Below, one piece after another: positions 25,898 to 38,461 of a stretch of DNA of 64,000 nt. The notes under the pieces are model-generated. The model ran no database searches and was not told the origin of the DNA. It was given only the letters and a program-made list of their open reading frames with translations. Position 1 is the stretch's first letter; each line of letters starts with the position of its first letter. The translations under genes were made by a program, and so were the position numbers. The DNA is from Polytrichum commune (Eukaryota > Streptophyta > Polytrichopsida > Polytrichales > Polytrichaceae), in the NCBI GenBank assembly GCA_950295325.1, contig OX485806.1, positions 46,555,169 to 46,619,168 of the forward strand, written 5' to 3'.

Positions 25898-27976
25898 GAA
25901 ACGCCAAACAATTGTGTTGGCGTAAAAAATGATGTTTCACCCTAATCACATATTGAAATTCGTATATGAATGCAAACTGATATTACAAAGCAAGGTTTGG
26001 GATTAAAAAATATTATTATTTAGAGGTGGTATTCTTTTTACTAAATATTGAAGTATGGGACCCATGAAGGCCCTCTATTGGTTGAGGGTTTTATGCCAAT
26101 GTTTGTTGTGTTTATATGGGTTTCTTAAGGGTGGATGTTATGGTGGCAGGGTGTCTTTATTGATTTCAACAGATGTTGGGGTTGATTATAGGAGGTTGGC
26201 CATGGGTGGTTGTCAATCCTTTGAACCGAGGTAATTGATTTTTTCAAAACAATTTGGTATAGGATCTTAAGGTTTGGATACGTGTCTTTGACACATGCCT
26301 TTGGGATTTTGTTAGGTAGGTAATATAGGATGGAAAATTATTTGATGGCTATTAAATATATTTATTCCCTACATGCATGGATAAGCATGAGGATGTAGCA
26401 TTGTTCAAATATTTTGGTGATGGTTTTTGTGTAGATGCTTTCTCAAATGCCAATCATAAAGGTGAATGTGACAAACCATACAACATTTTCTAGTGTGTTG
26501 ACAAACACTTGGTATTTGCATTATATTGTTAATATGGGCTTGCGGTAGTGGCAGAACATGATTTCCATGTAGTGTTTTTTAGCGTATTAGTAATGTAGTT
26601 AGTGATATTATTGGGGGAGAATGCTGAGTGGGAAGTTAGGTTCGAGTCAAACAAAGCATTGAAATGCTCTAACATTGCAATGGAATAACCAAAAGGGAAC
26701 CCTCTAAAGTGGAGTTTCAAAATCATTATTGCGGTGTTTGATAACTAAGATTGGATGAGGACGAGTTTATGAATTTGCTAAACTGATTTGTTGTGTATGG
26801 CCATTTGGAAGCGACTAATGGTGGGTTTAATGTTTTTGTAAGGAGGTGAAGGTATATATTAATTGCGTGTAATGGACAACGATAATAAAGGGAGATGGGG
26901 AATTTATGGACCATATGGTGTGTAACCTTTAATTGACCATCTATTAGCCTCACACAAGTTTTAATATTTGTGTAATTTATTTGTCTATGCATTTGAATAA
27001 TTAAAAAATGGAAGTAATTGAATAGACGAAAGGGTTTTTAAGCCATTTTGCAACATATAGATTTTGGAGAAGGATCATGGTCACGAGTTGATGAGCATAT
27101 TCCTTTTGTAAATAAGATCTAAAGCATTGAATGGGTATGGTATGTGGGTAATGCATAAGGATTTTGAAATGCATAAAGGCATTATGTGGGTTGTGTGCAT
27201 GTTAGAAATAATATGTTGTGGTGGTTTGTAAGGTCTAGATTTTTTTGTTAGTGTCATTCTCAAGCATGCCAAGTGTGCATGAATTTTTAGTATGGTAATT
27301 GGATACTTATGGTGGGACATATGTTGAATGATGGCATGTATGAGTAATGTTTCAAGGTGGTTATGTTGGGAGGAAAATTGGTGGATGTGGTTGTCAATGA
27401 GATAGAGAAGTTGAGATTGTCATGAAAACGTACGTGATTTTTGTTGCACCTAGTGAAAAAATCGGCTACAAATATGGTTGTTAATTTGGCTCATCCGATG
27501 GTTTTTGATTGTGTAGGAGACAAGAAACACTATGGATGTAGCCAATGGGATGGTAAACTCTTAGCCTATTTGTGTTTATTCACAATGGTGGGCAGTGGGT
27601 AAATGATCGCTATGTGTAGAATGTGTAGGGTGTGGGCATTTTCAATGGGAGTTGTGGGTATGAAATTGTTTAGAAGTGTCAAAAGCATGTTGGTTGTAGT
27701 AGTAGAAGGGTTGGGATGGGGTTTGTTTCTATTGTTTTGGATATGGTAACCTTGGTGGGTGAATCTAGAGGGTTGAGGTTTTTTGAGAGAGGGAGTTTGA
27801 TTAGGCATATGACAACTTGGAGAAGATATTGAATCAATTTATGACGATGGGTATGATGCATGGTGTGGGAAATTGGTGTACACATACAAATCATGATGAT
27901 GTATGGCTCAACATAAGCCAAATATTGTGAGGCTTTGGCCTAAGGAGAGAACGTGAGGGTGTGTGGGTAAAAACTC

Positions 27977-27993
27977 AGGGGGGGGGGGGGGGG
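27977..27993. repeat. 17-base poly-G run
   Basis: Seventeen consecutive G residues. No associated element termini were seen around it. Its length may be inaccurate. Confidence 0.85.
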
Positions 27994-30069
27994 TACTTTG
28001 TGGCTAATTGGGCCCTAACAAACAAATGTTGGTTCTTGTACCAATTTTTATTTGGAAGAATAAGGGTGGTGAGTACATTTGGAATCCAATTTTGAATGTT
28101 TGTTGTTGACCACCAGTTGGTAAGCAAGACAAGGTGCATGCTATGATGTGTATTTTCATTCGTTAATATACCATGATGAAGTTTTATTTAAGGAACAAGA
28201 ATAATCAACATGCCGTGCACCTTGAAACATGTGGTTTATTCACAAAATGTAATGAAACCATATATCTATGTAAAATACAAACATGTTAAAAAAAATGAAA
28301 TGCTAAAATTTGTGCATTTCATAGACCACGATGCCCATTTAGAAGCATAAAATGCTACCAAACAAAAAACTACCATGAACATCACACAAAATAGTCAAAC
28401 AATATCGACACATTTCCAGTACTATGCACCGATTGTTACATGATCAAATATTTACCACCAACAAAGTAATTAACTTAGGAAGCTTCGGGAGCACCTAACA
28501 AACACTCCCCATCACCTTCCTTTGTGATATTGCATGTGAATTTGTCACACAAAAAACTATCATATTTAGTTGCCAAACATCACTATGCACCCAACCACCA
28601 TCCTCCCCCTTCATCCACACGTGTTGTGAGACGATTCGTTGGCTCAACCTCAAAGGAGTTACACTGTAAAACATAGCCCTAATTAATATGATATCAATCA
28701 ACCTATTAAACAAAAGAATATATAATGTTTTTTACTACAAGACCATAGAACCTATTCAATAGAAAAACATGACACATGCCTTTGCAACCTTGACCCTTAA
28801 TGGCATCCCCAACGTAATTCTCAAGATTTCAAACATGATATTCCAAAAAAATTTACACCAAAATTATGATATAAAACATTTTCTAGACCACTAAATACAT
28901 AGCCACACAATCTTCTTACATAAAATTGGAGACTATACCCACCTCCCAAAATTTGGACCCATCTCACTTGCTAACACGATTTACAAACTCTTCACTAGTT
29001 CCACCTCCAACCTCCTCCAACAACATAAAAAATACCAATCAATCAATGTAACCCAAGAAAAATTTAGGGAAGATTGTAACACCACATGACAAATACAAGT
29101 GCTCATGTTAGTCCTAAAAAATGTCAATTCACACAACAAAATACATATTCTATACATTGACGTCAAAAACTTAGACCACCTGTGTTTCTTGGCGAGTATA
29201 GAAATGTAGGTTGCTTGGGAATATGTTCATTCTCATCAGTTCTTGTCAATAGACGAAAGCTTGAATAAAAAACCCACTTCTAACAAACATGATATTGACA
29301 CACCACCCATTTATTGACATCACCTTAAGGAATACGAAACTCTACATAAAATCTTTCATTTTGATTGTTGGGTGAAAACATTGGCATTAGTCAATTGGAA
29401 ACCAAAATTTAAGCATTTTGAATGGGCAATGCACGATCAATCGGTTAAGAATTTATTACAATCAACTGGCAAAGACAAAAATATAGTAAACTCTCGCAAA
29501 AGGTTGGAGAAAGGCCATTATTAAAGAGCTTTCTTTTGGCAATAGAGTTATAAGCTAAGAACATCATGCGTGAGACTTAACATGAAATTATGATGTATTG
29601 TTGTGTTGGTAGTCTATTGAGGATTTCATGAAAATTGTTGTCACTTGTGATAGGAAAACAATGGACTATGGCAATGAGTTGATATGGATTACTCCCAAAG
29701 TTTTGATTGAATGATGATGGTTTTTAATGTCAATGGTCATAATCAAACATATATAACTTGCATTATGTAGCTTAAAGTGACATAAGACATTGCATGAACA
29801 CTTAGTATTGAGATTGGAAGAGTACATGCAAATACACTGTATTGGAAAATATATTATGATTGAGAGGTGAGAATGCATAATAGAAAGGTTGAGTGCTAAG
29901 ATGTGACATTGAGAGAGAAGAGGATAATTGTTAGAGAAAAACATTAGAAAAAGGTGGTAGAATTAGAACAATGCCAAAGAGCTTGGCGATACACATGTTT
30001 ACAAAAGAGACGAGACTAGTGAAAAAATGATTTGAAATTATAATAGTGTTCATCGCAATGATGTCGCCA

Positions 30070-31089
30070 GGCCTTGATGTAAAGACCTGACGCATAAGTT
30101 TGCTTTGTAAAATGGTGGGTGCGTTATATGGCATAACTATCAGTCATGGTTCATGGTGGGAGATTTTTCATGTGCGGCCGTTGATATTCTCCAGTATCAA
30201 ATTGTCCAAAATCAGCCGCAACACTTTACCCGCGAAAAGGCCCTGGGAGGGGCCATTGTGCGTATATAACGCAGCCTTCAGGGTCTTGTCATGGTCGGAC
30301 CGTTATTTGCAAACGGGCCCCTCCACTCGGGCCTTATCAACTAAAATACCTTGGGCTCTGAACAGGTATGTTGCGATGTCCACTTGTACCCATATGTGCT
30401 TGGCACGAGATAACTCTGCCCCATACTTTTTGTTTAGCACTGCCATGTCGTAGCAGGGTATTGGGCTACACGGGCTGCAAACACACTACTTATTTTTATT
30501 TGGAAGTCGAAAACAAATCCGAAAATTTGACAAACGAAACAAAACACTGCCAGTGGTGTGAAGTACGGAGCGCTTGCTACGATAGCATTTTAAAGGTTTT
30601 CTCGTCTTTTGATTTGGGTGGAATTTCGTTCACCTCAAAGTTCTTTTCTTTCTTCTGTTCCTCTCTGCACAATACCTCTTGTTTAGTGTACAGATGACAT
30701 CCTGCGTCGTGTGGTCTCCCTTTCGTGTTGGTAATGTTTTCTTTCGTCTCAAGTCGGGTGAGAATCCTTGTCTCGGAAGTGAAAGTCTTGCGGATGACTT
30801 TTTCCACGAGATGTATTTCATTCGTATTCCTTTACGTGTGTGAGGTATGAACCCAGCTGCGATCTATTTGCCTGGAATTCTCGCTCATTACTGTCCTCGG
30901 TGATGGAGGCAATGTCGCATGTGAGAAGGAAGTGAGTTGCGGTATGATTGTTGAATATATCACCTCTTGACATTGTCATTCACATGTTTTTTTTAAAGAC
31001 TGATTTCCATTTTCTAGATGTTTCATGGGGTTTAGGGGCTCTTACAACTGTTGTGCAGATAGGTGAGGTTTGAAGGTCGAGGATCTGTG
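30070..31089 (+). promoter_or_regulatory. Promoter and 5' leader of the RZ-1-like gene
   Basis: Sequence composition becomes clearly less AT-rich from about 30150, ending the repeat-rich AT background. A TATA-like element TATATAA lies at 30263-30269. GGGCC/GGCCC words resembling plant site-II-like promoter elements occur nearby (for example around 30315-30340). A candidate 5'-UTR intron runs from GAG|GTATGA (donor at 30845) to TTGTGCAG (acceptor ending 31058), which would place the start codon 32 bases into the next exon. The intron and the transcription start are inferences; transcript data would be decisive. An open frame at 30100-30453 overlaps the TATA box and is not taken as a gene. Confidence 0.5.
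30263..30269 (+). promoter_or_regulatory. TATA-box candidate
   Basis: TATATAA flanked by GC-rich sequence (gcg...cgc), about 830 bp upstream of the RZ-1-like start codon. Its distance fits a gene with a leader intron. No other TATA as well placed was seen. Confidence 0.4.
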
Positions 31090-32461
31090 ATGGCAGAGGT
31101 GGAGGAGTTCCGGTGCTTCGTAGGAGGGTTGTCGTGGAGCACTACTGACAAGGGCTTAGAGGATGCATTTCGGAGCTTTGGGAATGTACTCGAGGCTAAA
31201 GTAAAATCCATTTCTTACGTAAATGTATTCTTCACTTTAGTATAAGCTATGGAACATTGGTGGAAAACTGGTGGACATACTCCATACACAAAATTCTCGT
31301 TCGTGCACTTTCAGGTCTAGCAGAGGAGGTTACAGTCTGGGATTGAACAGTTTTTACAGTCTACCCTCTATGGTGTTGCAGCCCTTGATGCTGCTTTCAT
31401 GGAGAACTATAAGCAGTCCTGCAAGCATCAGGAGAGGCGTGTGTGCAAGTCCTATGTATGCTTGTGAACTGGTGTCTTTGTTGTTAATGCCTTGTTGGTG
31501 TCTCTTGTTGCTAAATGCCTTGTTGTAGTGACAACTACAGCTGTGCCCATCATTGTACTGGTTTTCAAGCGTCCAAGCAAATTATGATTGGTTTCATTCA
31601 TGGTACTTGGTGCCTCTGTACAGGTAATAGTGGACAAGGAGACGGGTCATTCTCGTGGGTTTGGTTTTGTAAATTTTGGAGACGAGCGGTCAATGGATGA
31701 AGCCATTGAACGACTCCATGGCAAGGAACTTGATGGTCGCCCCATAACGGTGAATAGAGCTAAGCCCAAAGGCAGAGATGGTGGCGGAGGTGGTGGAGAT
31801 AGGGGTTATTCTGGTGGAGGTGGCAGAGGTGGAGGGGCTGGAGGAGGCGACTGCTTCAAATGTGGGCAGCCTGGCCACTGGGCTCGCGAGTGTCCAACTG
31901 GTGGAGACCGCGGTGGAGCTGGTAGCCGTAGGGATCGTTATGGCAGTGATGGTGCAAGGTATGGATCAACTGTGATTTGTTTGTGTGACACCTAAATCTC
32001 TCGGAGGTTATATTCGTCTTGAAAATGCCGTGCAGTTATGGATTTCGTATCTTTGTAAGATGGGCCTTGCCCTTGACTTCGTGATGGTTTTGTGAACTGT
32101 GGCTAAGCGCAAGATTCGAGTTCTTTAATAGTCTTACCTACTAAGGCTATTTTTGTTTAGTGATCGATATGGTGGGGGTGACCGCTACGGGGGAGGTGGA
32201 GGAAGTCGATATGGCAGTGACCGCGGTGGCGATCGATACAGTGACCGCTCTGGTGGTGCAGAACGCCGGAATGGAGGACCCTATGCCAGAGAAAGTCGTG
32301 GAGATCGCGATAGAGAAAATAGAGGCAGTGATCGCTACTCGGGTGGTGACAGATATGCAAGTGCTGGAGGACCTTCACGTTACGAGGGAAGCAGCAGAGA
32401 TCGTTCAGGTCCTTATGATCGACCCAGTGGAGGCTCACGTTCGAATGATGATCGTTACTGA
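31090..32461 (+). CDS. RZ-1-like glycine-rich RNA-binding protein (RRM + CCHC zinc knuckle)
   Basis: Three coding exons, 31090-31200, 31624-31958 and 32161-32461, give 248 residues. Intron 1 (31201-31623, GTAAAA...ACAG, phase 0) splits the RRM after EAK. Intron 2 (31959-32160, GTATGG...TTTAG, phase 2) lies in the Gly-rich tail. The RRM spans about residues 7-83, with RNP2 CFVGGL (9-14) and RNP1 RGFGFVNF (48-55). A Gly/Arg linker follows. The CCHC knuckle CFKCGQPGHWAREC uses C114, C117, H122 and C127. The C-terminal ~100 residues are rich in R, D, G, Y and S. This order and size match the plant RZ-1 family (Arabidopsis RZ-1a to RZ-1c). Those nuclear RNA-binding proteins act in pre-mRNA splicing, gene-expression control and cold or stress responses. 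The ATG at 31090 was chosen because MAEVEEFRCFVGGLSW is the typical family start and its context (gtgATGGC) is good. All key residues are present and the frame is open, so it is probably functional. Assignment to one paralogue is not possible. Confidence 0.93.
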
Positions 32462-33655
32462 TAACATCATATACCTTGCACGGACAGCAGAAAGCTTCAT
32501 TAGCTCCTCTTGATGGCAGTGTTGTTCCAGAGTGTTCCTTGAACTTATAAATGGCTTGGGCTGTGCACAATTCAAGAATACTCTTACTATTGCTTGCCAA
32601 GGTGGAATAATGCTGTATTGGTGACTATGGCTGCTGTGCTGAGAATCCAGTGTTAGAGGAAGGGATGAGAAATGTGGTCTTGACTTGTTGACCTTGTGGC
32701 TAGTGGTTGGCAGTTACCGACTTTTGGGAATATTTCAGTTCTGTATCAGGTTGAGAATGGCACTTGTGCAGATTGACCTTCAATCCTGTTCTTTCCGAGG
32801 TCTTGTGCATCAGCTAAAGTTGAAGTCCTGGGCGGTTGTGGCCCAATGCTTCTGGCTCGAGCTACATAGGATTGGCCAGAAGCACTGACTTCACTGCTTC
32901 TCTGTGTGCTCCTTTTCTGTTGTCCTGAGTTATGATGGCTGCCTCGCAATATACATGTGAAGGTCATCTCTTCACCATAAGCGGGGAAAGAGAATATTCT
33001 TGGGCACTTCCTGGGGGAGATTGATGTTGTGCTCTGTTGACAAAGAGGAGGTAGGAAATTGGTCTGTTCGTCTGCATGTGTGACCTGGGCATGTGACGGA
33101 AGGGGATCTTTGACCAAACTGGCACCTGGCTTTCTTGTAAGTTTGTAGCTGCATTCACAGATCTGTGGTCTGGTAAAGGGAACGCTGTTGGTGATCATAA
33201 GGGTTTGATCCAGCTGGAAGGTTAGTGAGTTCTGGCTGGGTGTGTTCTTGAAGGTTAGTATTTCCTAACTCTGCGCTGTTCATGTTTTGTGGATGCTTTG
33301 GGTATGAGTACGTAGCCATAACTCATCCAACATGTAGCTTTGGAAGTAGTTAGGCGCTTTTATTTTATTTCTAATATGTTGGAAGTTTAGAATGATCTTT
33401 TGATTAGTTTGCCAAGAATTAGGGTGATCCACTAGATGTCACACTAATTTATCAAAATCGTGAGAATGTATTGTGATATTTATTTCAATCGTATTTTAAT
33501 ATGATGACTTAAAGTATTATTACATATGCACCATATAATAAGGTATAGGGAATTGTTAAATCAACCACGTAGTTTGTAAATAAACCACGTCTGTATATCA
33601 GTCACTTGACAAGTCAAAAATTTATTTTTCATTGCACACATGAAGAATCAGCTGT
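32462..33655 (+). other. 3' UTR and downstream flank of the RZ-1-like gene
   Basis: Directly after the stop the sequence keeps the balanced, T/G-rich composition of a plant transcript for several hundred bases before returning to AT-rich background near 33350. No second coding gene is recognisable. Open frames at 32685-32888 (plus) and 32746-33198 (minus) have no motif. The 3' end of the transcript cannot be set from sequence alone. Confidence 0.4.
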
Positions 33656-33712
33656 GTTTAGGGTTTTGGTTTTAGAATTAAGGGTTTAGGGTAAACTATT
33701 AGGGTTTAGGTC
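33656..33712 (+). repeat. Interstitial telomere-like motifs (TTTAGGG type)
   Basis: Within about 55 bp there are four GTTTAGGG or TTAGGG-like words (GTTTAGGGTTTT, AAGGGTTTAGGGT, TTAGGGTTTAGG). The plant telomere unit is TTTAGGG. The run is degenerate and short, so it is not a telomere. Confidence 0.55.
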
Positions 33713-36700
33713 AAGAATTAATAAACTTGGTCAACTTGGATGACAAGTCAGAGCCTAGTCGACACCTTACATATTGCATGTGGTTGGTTTAACCAATGTG
33801 TGGTTCATTTAACAACTCCTTAAGGTATAATGGTAGAATAAGTTTTAGATGATGAATTGATGTGAACCTGAATATACCCCTTCTCATGGAGATGCTTTGA
33901 CTTCGAAATTAGTGGGAGTTGGCAAGTAAATGGGAGTCAGACTACAAACAAAAGCAGGTACATTAAATCCCAGTAGTGTGGGATGGAATATTAATATAGA
34001 AGTAATCAATGTGGGTGATACTAAGTGTCTTGTCAAGGTGGAACTAATATGGGCTGAAGCTCTGGGGACTTCCCCTAAGTATTACAGAAGTAGCATAAAA
34101 TAATTAGGCACCCATATCATTATCATAATTTTTTTAATAATGTGGCCCACACTAATTTAAAACTGCAAATCTTTATCGGTTGAAAATTCACGAGGCACAC
34201 ATGAGATTTAATGTGGGTTCTGGACACTTTTTAAAACCTACACTAATAGGACTATTTAATGTAGTTGTCTTTGGAAGGCACCTATCTCATCTGCTCATGT
34301 GCTCAGGCTCTGTGTGGTGCATAAAGTCATGCCTAGCATCATTTTTTTTAATGGAGGGGCATATTTCTATGAGGTTAAATTTAAGGTCCTTAGATCCACA
34401 TGATTGTTTGGGGCACCACTGTGGGGCATCATGGAGGCTAATGGCTGTCTGTGAATAGATCTTATGGAATGGTTTAGTAAGACTAATGTCTGAGCGCCAG
34501 ATATATATATTTTTTGTTTGTTTCGTGGGCTTAATCAAGGAACCAATGTGTTTACATGATAGCAATTATGTTTAACCTTTATTTGCCTAAATGCTCACAA
34601 AGAGAGTTTCAATTGCAAATTACTGGATCTCATACAATTAAGAAAAGTTTTGTTCTCTTGGACTCAGCTAATGAAATTGTCTATCATCTTCCAAAGCTTG
34701 ATCATGTGCATGGTTGTTCTCGTACGAAGTGGTCACATCTTAAGAGACAGGTTGAGAGATCACATCAAGATGATTTTATTCTGGCAACTTTCCACTAGTC
34801 TACATATATTTTGAAGGAATCTTCTCAATTTTCTCATCAAAACAATGAGATATGTAAATGTGATGAATTTACAAATTTTGTACTTTAAAGTGTATATACT
34901 GGTAAGAAATGTGTTTTTTGTATTTTTAACGACGTGAATGCGAATATTTGATGGTTTCTCACAACTTTTCTCTGGTGATAGTTCTTGAAATTTTTGGAGT
35001 TGTTATTAAAGAACGCATTAGGAATGCTTCAAAGGTGAAGGGAGTGTTTGTTTGCCTGGCTTTTTCCACACTTTTGTGCTTCGCTTTTGTGCTTCTTTTT
35101 ATTTAGTTATTAAGATATACAGAGATTGGCCCTCTTTTTATTAAGATATTAAGATATTCAGGGTGAGGTGACTCAACTTGCATTGTGTGTACTAGGAATG
35201 CACGAGTTTTCTGTGCTCTCCATTTGTCAAGGCCTAGTTTGATTACAGCTGACACCCTTGGTTTAGTATCTTGCCCTTGCCAATGTGTCCTTGCCAGAGG
35301 TCATTGTCATCACATGTACAAAAGACACCTGGCTGGGAAAGTCACTCAAGTCTGCAATAACTGTGAGGGCTGTAACTGGGAAGTGACCAGTGTTTGTTCA
35401 TATATGTCAGAATGAGCTCTTCATAGAATTCAGGAACAGCACTGTGATCTCATCTTACCTTGGTTCTTGAGGTGTAGCAACTAGACACTTTTTACACCAT
35501 CAAGAGGTACAAGTATGGCGAGTGGGGTATACCCAGGTAAGATTACCCTCCACGTCCCGTCCTGTGGCCCTTACATCTGATTGAAGAGTTTTATAGAGGG
35601 AACTAACGTTCATGCAATTCTTATTTTTGTACAGTTCTCTTGATTTATAGTTTGTAGCTGGTATTTGATTCTGAGGAAATCAATATAAGAAGTTGCTCCT
35701 GATAATTAACACTTTCAATTACCTCTTGTGTTAACATAATGTGGACACACAAATTGAGGATGGCTGTATTTCTGTGCCAGTGCATGCTGTTGCATGAAAT
35801 ATGACGTTCACTACCAGTAGCAGAATTATATAAGCTGTACCCTAATTTTCTCATTGCTGCTCAACTGGGGTCAGTGGCAGTATTTTATGCAAACCTTGGT
35901 CAGGTGTCCTGGGTTTTGTTGTCTTCTAGTCATGGTCTTCAGAGTATGTCCTGCTAAGTCTTGACTATGTATGTGTAATTCTGACTGTGTTTTGTTATTT
36001 TCGCATATAGGTGATGCAAGTGGGTTTTTGAGGAATAGCCAGTGGGAGATATTTGTAAAGTTGACCAATCCTCGTTCTGTGCTTTTCAATATGAAGTATC
36101 TCAATTGAACAGCTTGAAACATGGGGGTAGTTACTTATCATTGTATCTTGTGTCATATTTCTGGATTTGGCAGCTCAAGTGCTGTTCCTATATATTGATC
36201 ACTGAAGTTTGACAGGAGCACCAGTTTTGACAGGCCTTTGTCATGACTTGTGAGATTCTCGTTCATTTTACCATGGATTACCTGGATCAGTATCTTGGAT
36301 TCTGTAATCAAGGAGCTTGTAACATAAGTGATATCTTGTGCTTAGTTACATGTAACAAGTGAATGGCAGGCAGCTAAAGCTCGAGTTTGTTCTCAATGGC
36401 GTGTTCAGAGAGCATGGCAGGTCAACATGTTTCCAAAAGCACATGAGAGCCTGGACAACGACCTGTTTGCCACTGATGGTCCTGATAAAAGGAGTTGAAT
36501 TGAGAAGGCAAGAACTTTATGAACCAGTGTTGGGTGGTTATATGTACATGGCATAGCCTTACTTAGGCACCCTTCACACCTAGTGCTGCATTGTGGTGGT
36601 TTGAGGGATACCACTGGCACCATATGACACTCTGTCAGGTTCCACTAGAATCTTCTAAACTAATCACTGGACTTACCTACCACTTCATTGATGTGTTTAC

Positions 36701-37050
36701 ACCGAATTAGGGTTAGCTGCAACTGTACTGTTGTAGCTACTTACGGCTCTCAAGGATTCAGAGTTGAGTTTGAAGTTGAGTTGTTTCCAAAGGTTCTGTT
36801 TGATTGCCACACTCGAAGTTCCCCAGCATCAAAGATGTCATAGTGTTCACCTCCTACCTGACACTCATCATTGGGCTTATGCAAACCTATGTAAACACGC
36901 CATTGGTACAGACTTTCTTACTTCTTGTTTGTGAAGTCCAAAATACAATTGTGACAATGCGATTTTTGCTAGCATCAACATCTCTCATAGTCATCAAGCT
37001 TTTGAATCCATGAATGATTCCGTTTCACCATAAAGTGTGATATAAACAAG
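33713..37050. other. Intergenic stretch without a supported gene
   Basis: About 3.3 kb with moderately balanced composition, at 34180-36660 more transcript-like than the AT-rich deserts. It contains short open frames on both strands (34180-34458, 34556-34798, 35185-35415, 36359-36556 plus; 35645-36122, 36405-36623 minus), none with recognisable domains. It could hold untranslated exons or a decayed gene. I see nothing I can name. Confidence 0.45.
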
Positions 37051-37233
37051 GTGTGACATATTTGATAATGTCACATTTTGAAGATTTGTGCATAATGTGA
37101 TATTATCAAAAAAAAAAGGTAGAAAATCAAAATGAAATTACAATGTAAAAAAAAAAAAAAAAAGCAAACACAAGACTTCAATGTTTTTGAATGTAAAATA
37201 TAATTCAAAATTGTGAATAACAACATGAGCACA

Positions 37234-38310
37234 TCACAATGTGTCATTGAGATCAGGTAAAGACCTCTCACTAGAGACAAAGAAGCTTCTAATGTCACAT
37301 TGTTTTAGTGATGTTAAATGTCCAACACCAATTCTAATGAGTTTGTCATGGATGTTTTCCATTCCTAACAACTCATGAGTGTTGAAAATCTGAGAACCTT
37401 GGCTAGCCATAAAATTCAAAACATCTTTAGCATATTTTTGTGCATCGCTTAGCTTCACTACTTTAGACTCATCATCATTGCTATCAACAATCAATGGGTC
37501 TTCTTCCATGGAATCAAGTACATGTTCGCCATCTTGCACTAATTGCACAAGCTCCTCAGTAGAATATTCCACCTCAAAATCATCTTCACCTTCCATGTTT
37601 ATGTACTCTAAAGGACTAAGCTTTTCTATAGGCTTGCCTTCAACATCCAAACCCAAATTCAATGCGGCGATGAGATTGCCCAATTCCAAAGCTGCTTCCT
37701 CCATTTTGGACTTCATACGTTCATCAGAATTGTTGATATCTGCATTCCACGCTGCAGGCAATATGGCAGACTTTCTCCAACAATTTCTAATGGTTTGATC
37801 ATCTAATTCATGCCATGCCGCCACACACCATAGCATTGCTTGAAATAGATCAACATTCAGTTTCCCCAAATCTTCATTTGAGTTATCAATTTGTTGCAAA
37901 GTCCAGGCAACAAGCTTGCGTTTATAGCACATTTTGAATGCTGCAATCACTCCTTGATCCAAAGGCTGAACAACTGAAGTCACATTTGGTGGAAGAAACA
38001 AGATAGTGATATGGGAGAGTACAAAAGCATTAAATCCATCTATAACTTCTTTGACCTCACCATGAATATCATGGCTTCCTACATTATCCATAATAATGCA
38101 AATTTTTCTATCTTGCAATGCCATTCTTCGGTTCTCACTCTTCACCCAATGTGTAAAAACATCACCATTCATCCAGGCTGAATTGTTAGAATAATAGTGT
38201 ACTATACTATTTGGATCAAACTTCCGAGGAAAGCATCTGGGACGTGTTGATTTGTGAATGAAAACAAGCTTCAATCGCTCCTTCCCTGAGATATTAGTGC
38301 AAAGCCCCAA
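37234..38310 (-). pseudogene. Tigger/pogo-like transposase, N-terminally truncated
   Basis: The 358 residues correspond to the C-terminal half of a CENP-B/Tigger-type transposase (DDE_1 superfamily). Seen directly: SGKERLKLVFIHKSTRPRCF (1-28 region); IMDNVGSHD with the second catalytic Asp; LPPNVTSVVQPLDQGVIAAFK with the third catalytic Asp; then a helical block with WRKSAILPA and an acidic C-terminal tail. The N-terminal HTH/CENP-B DNA-binding domain and the first catalytic Asp are absent. Upstream of the retained part the coding sequence gives way to a 39-bp tandem repeat instead. The frame itself is undamaged for over 1 kb, so the loss may be relatively recent or the remainder may have been conserved by chance. 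It should not transpose by itself. A plus-strand frame at 37478-37798 is a shadow. Confidence 0.9.
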
Positions 38311-38324
38311 TGGTTCATTATATA

Positions 38325-38461
38325 CCTAGGAGACTGTTTCTACTTATGAGCTTGACTAACCTACCTAGAAGACTGTTTCTACTTATGAGCTTGACTAACC
38401 TACCTAGAAGATTGTTTCTACTTATGAGCTTGACTAACTAATCTAGAAGATTGTTCCTAAT
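38325..38461. repeat. 39-bp tandem repeat, about 3.5 copies
   Basis: Units start at 38325, 38364 and 38403, with a partial one at 38442. Each begins CCTAGRAGACTGTTTC and ends with a GACTAACCTA-type word. The copies are nearly identical (only a few substitutions), so the expansion is young relative to the surrounding decay. It sits where the N-terminal half of the Tigger-like transposase should be. The 38462-38950 segment contains short direct repeats ('tcatgaccctttg', 'ccatcacatacaatcca' twice) but no gene. Confidence 0.9.

Larger units (their letters stand above)
25667..30060. other. Gene-free stretch with simple-sequence runs
   Basis: No gene is supported. A TA/GA compound microsatellite lies at about 25868-25897. 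A 17-base G run lies at 27977-27993, with potential for quadruplex formation or assembly error. Minus-strand open frames at 26529-27921, 28495-28713 and 29666-29944 carry no motif I recognise. Confidence 0.55.

Noticed and set aside
30100-30453. 117-codon open frame upstream of the RZ-1-like gene
   Set aside because: It spans the TATA-like motif and GC-rich promoter and shows no recognisable domain.
31063-31089. Upstream extension of the RZ-1-like frame from GTG at 31063
   Set aside because: Plant nuclear genes rarely start at GTG; the ATG at 31090 gives the typical family N-terminus in a good context.
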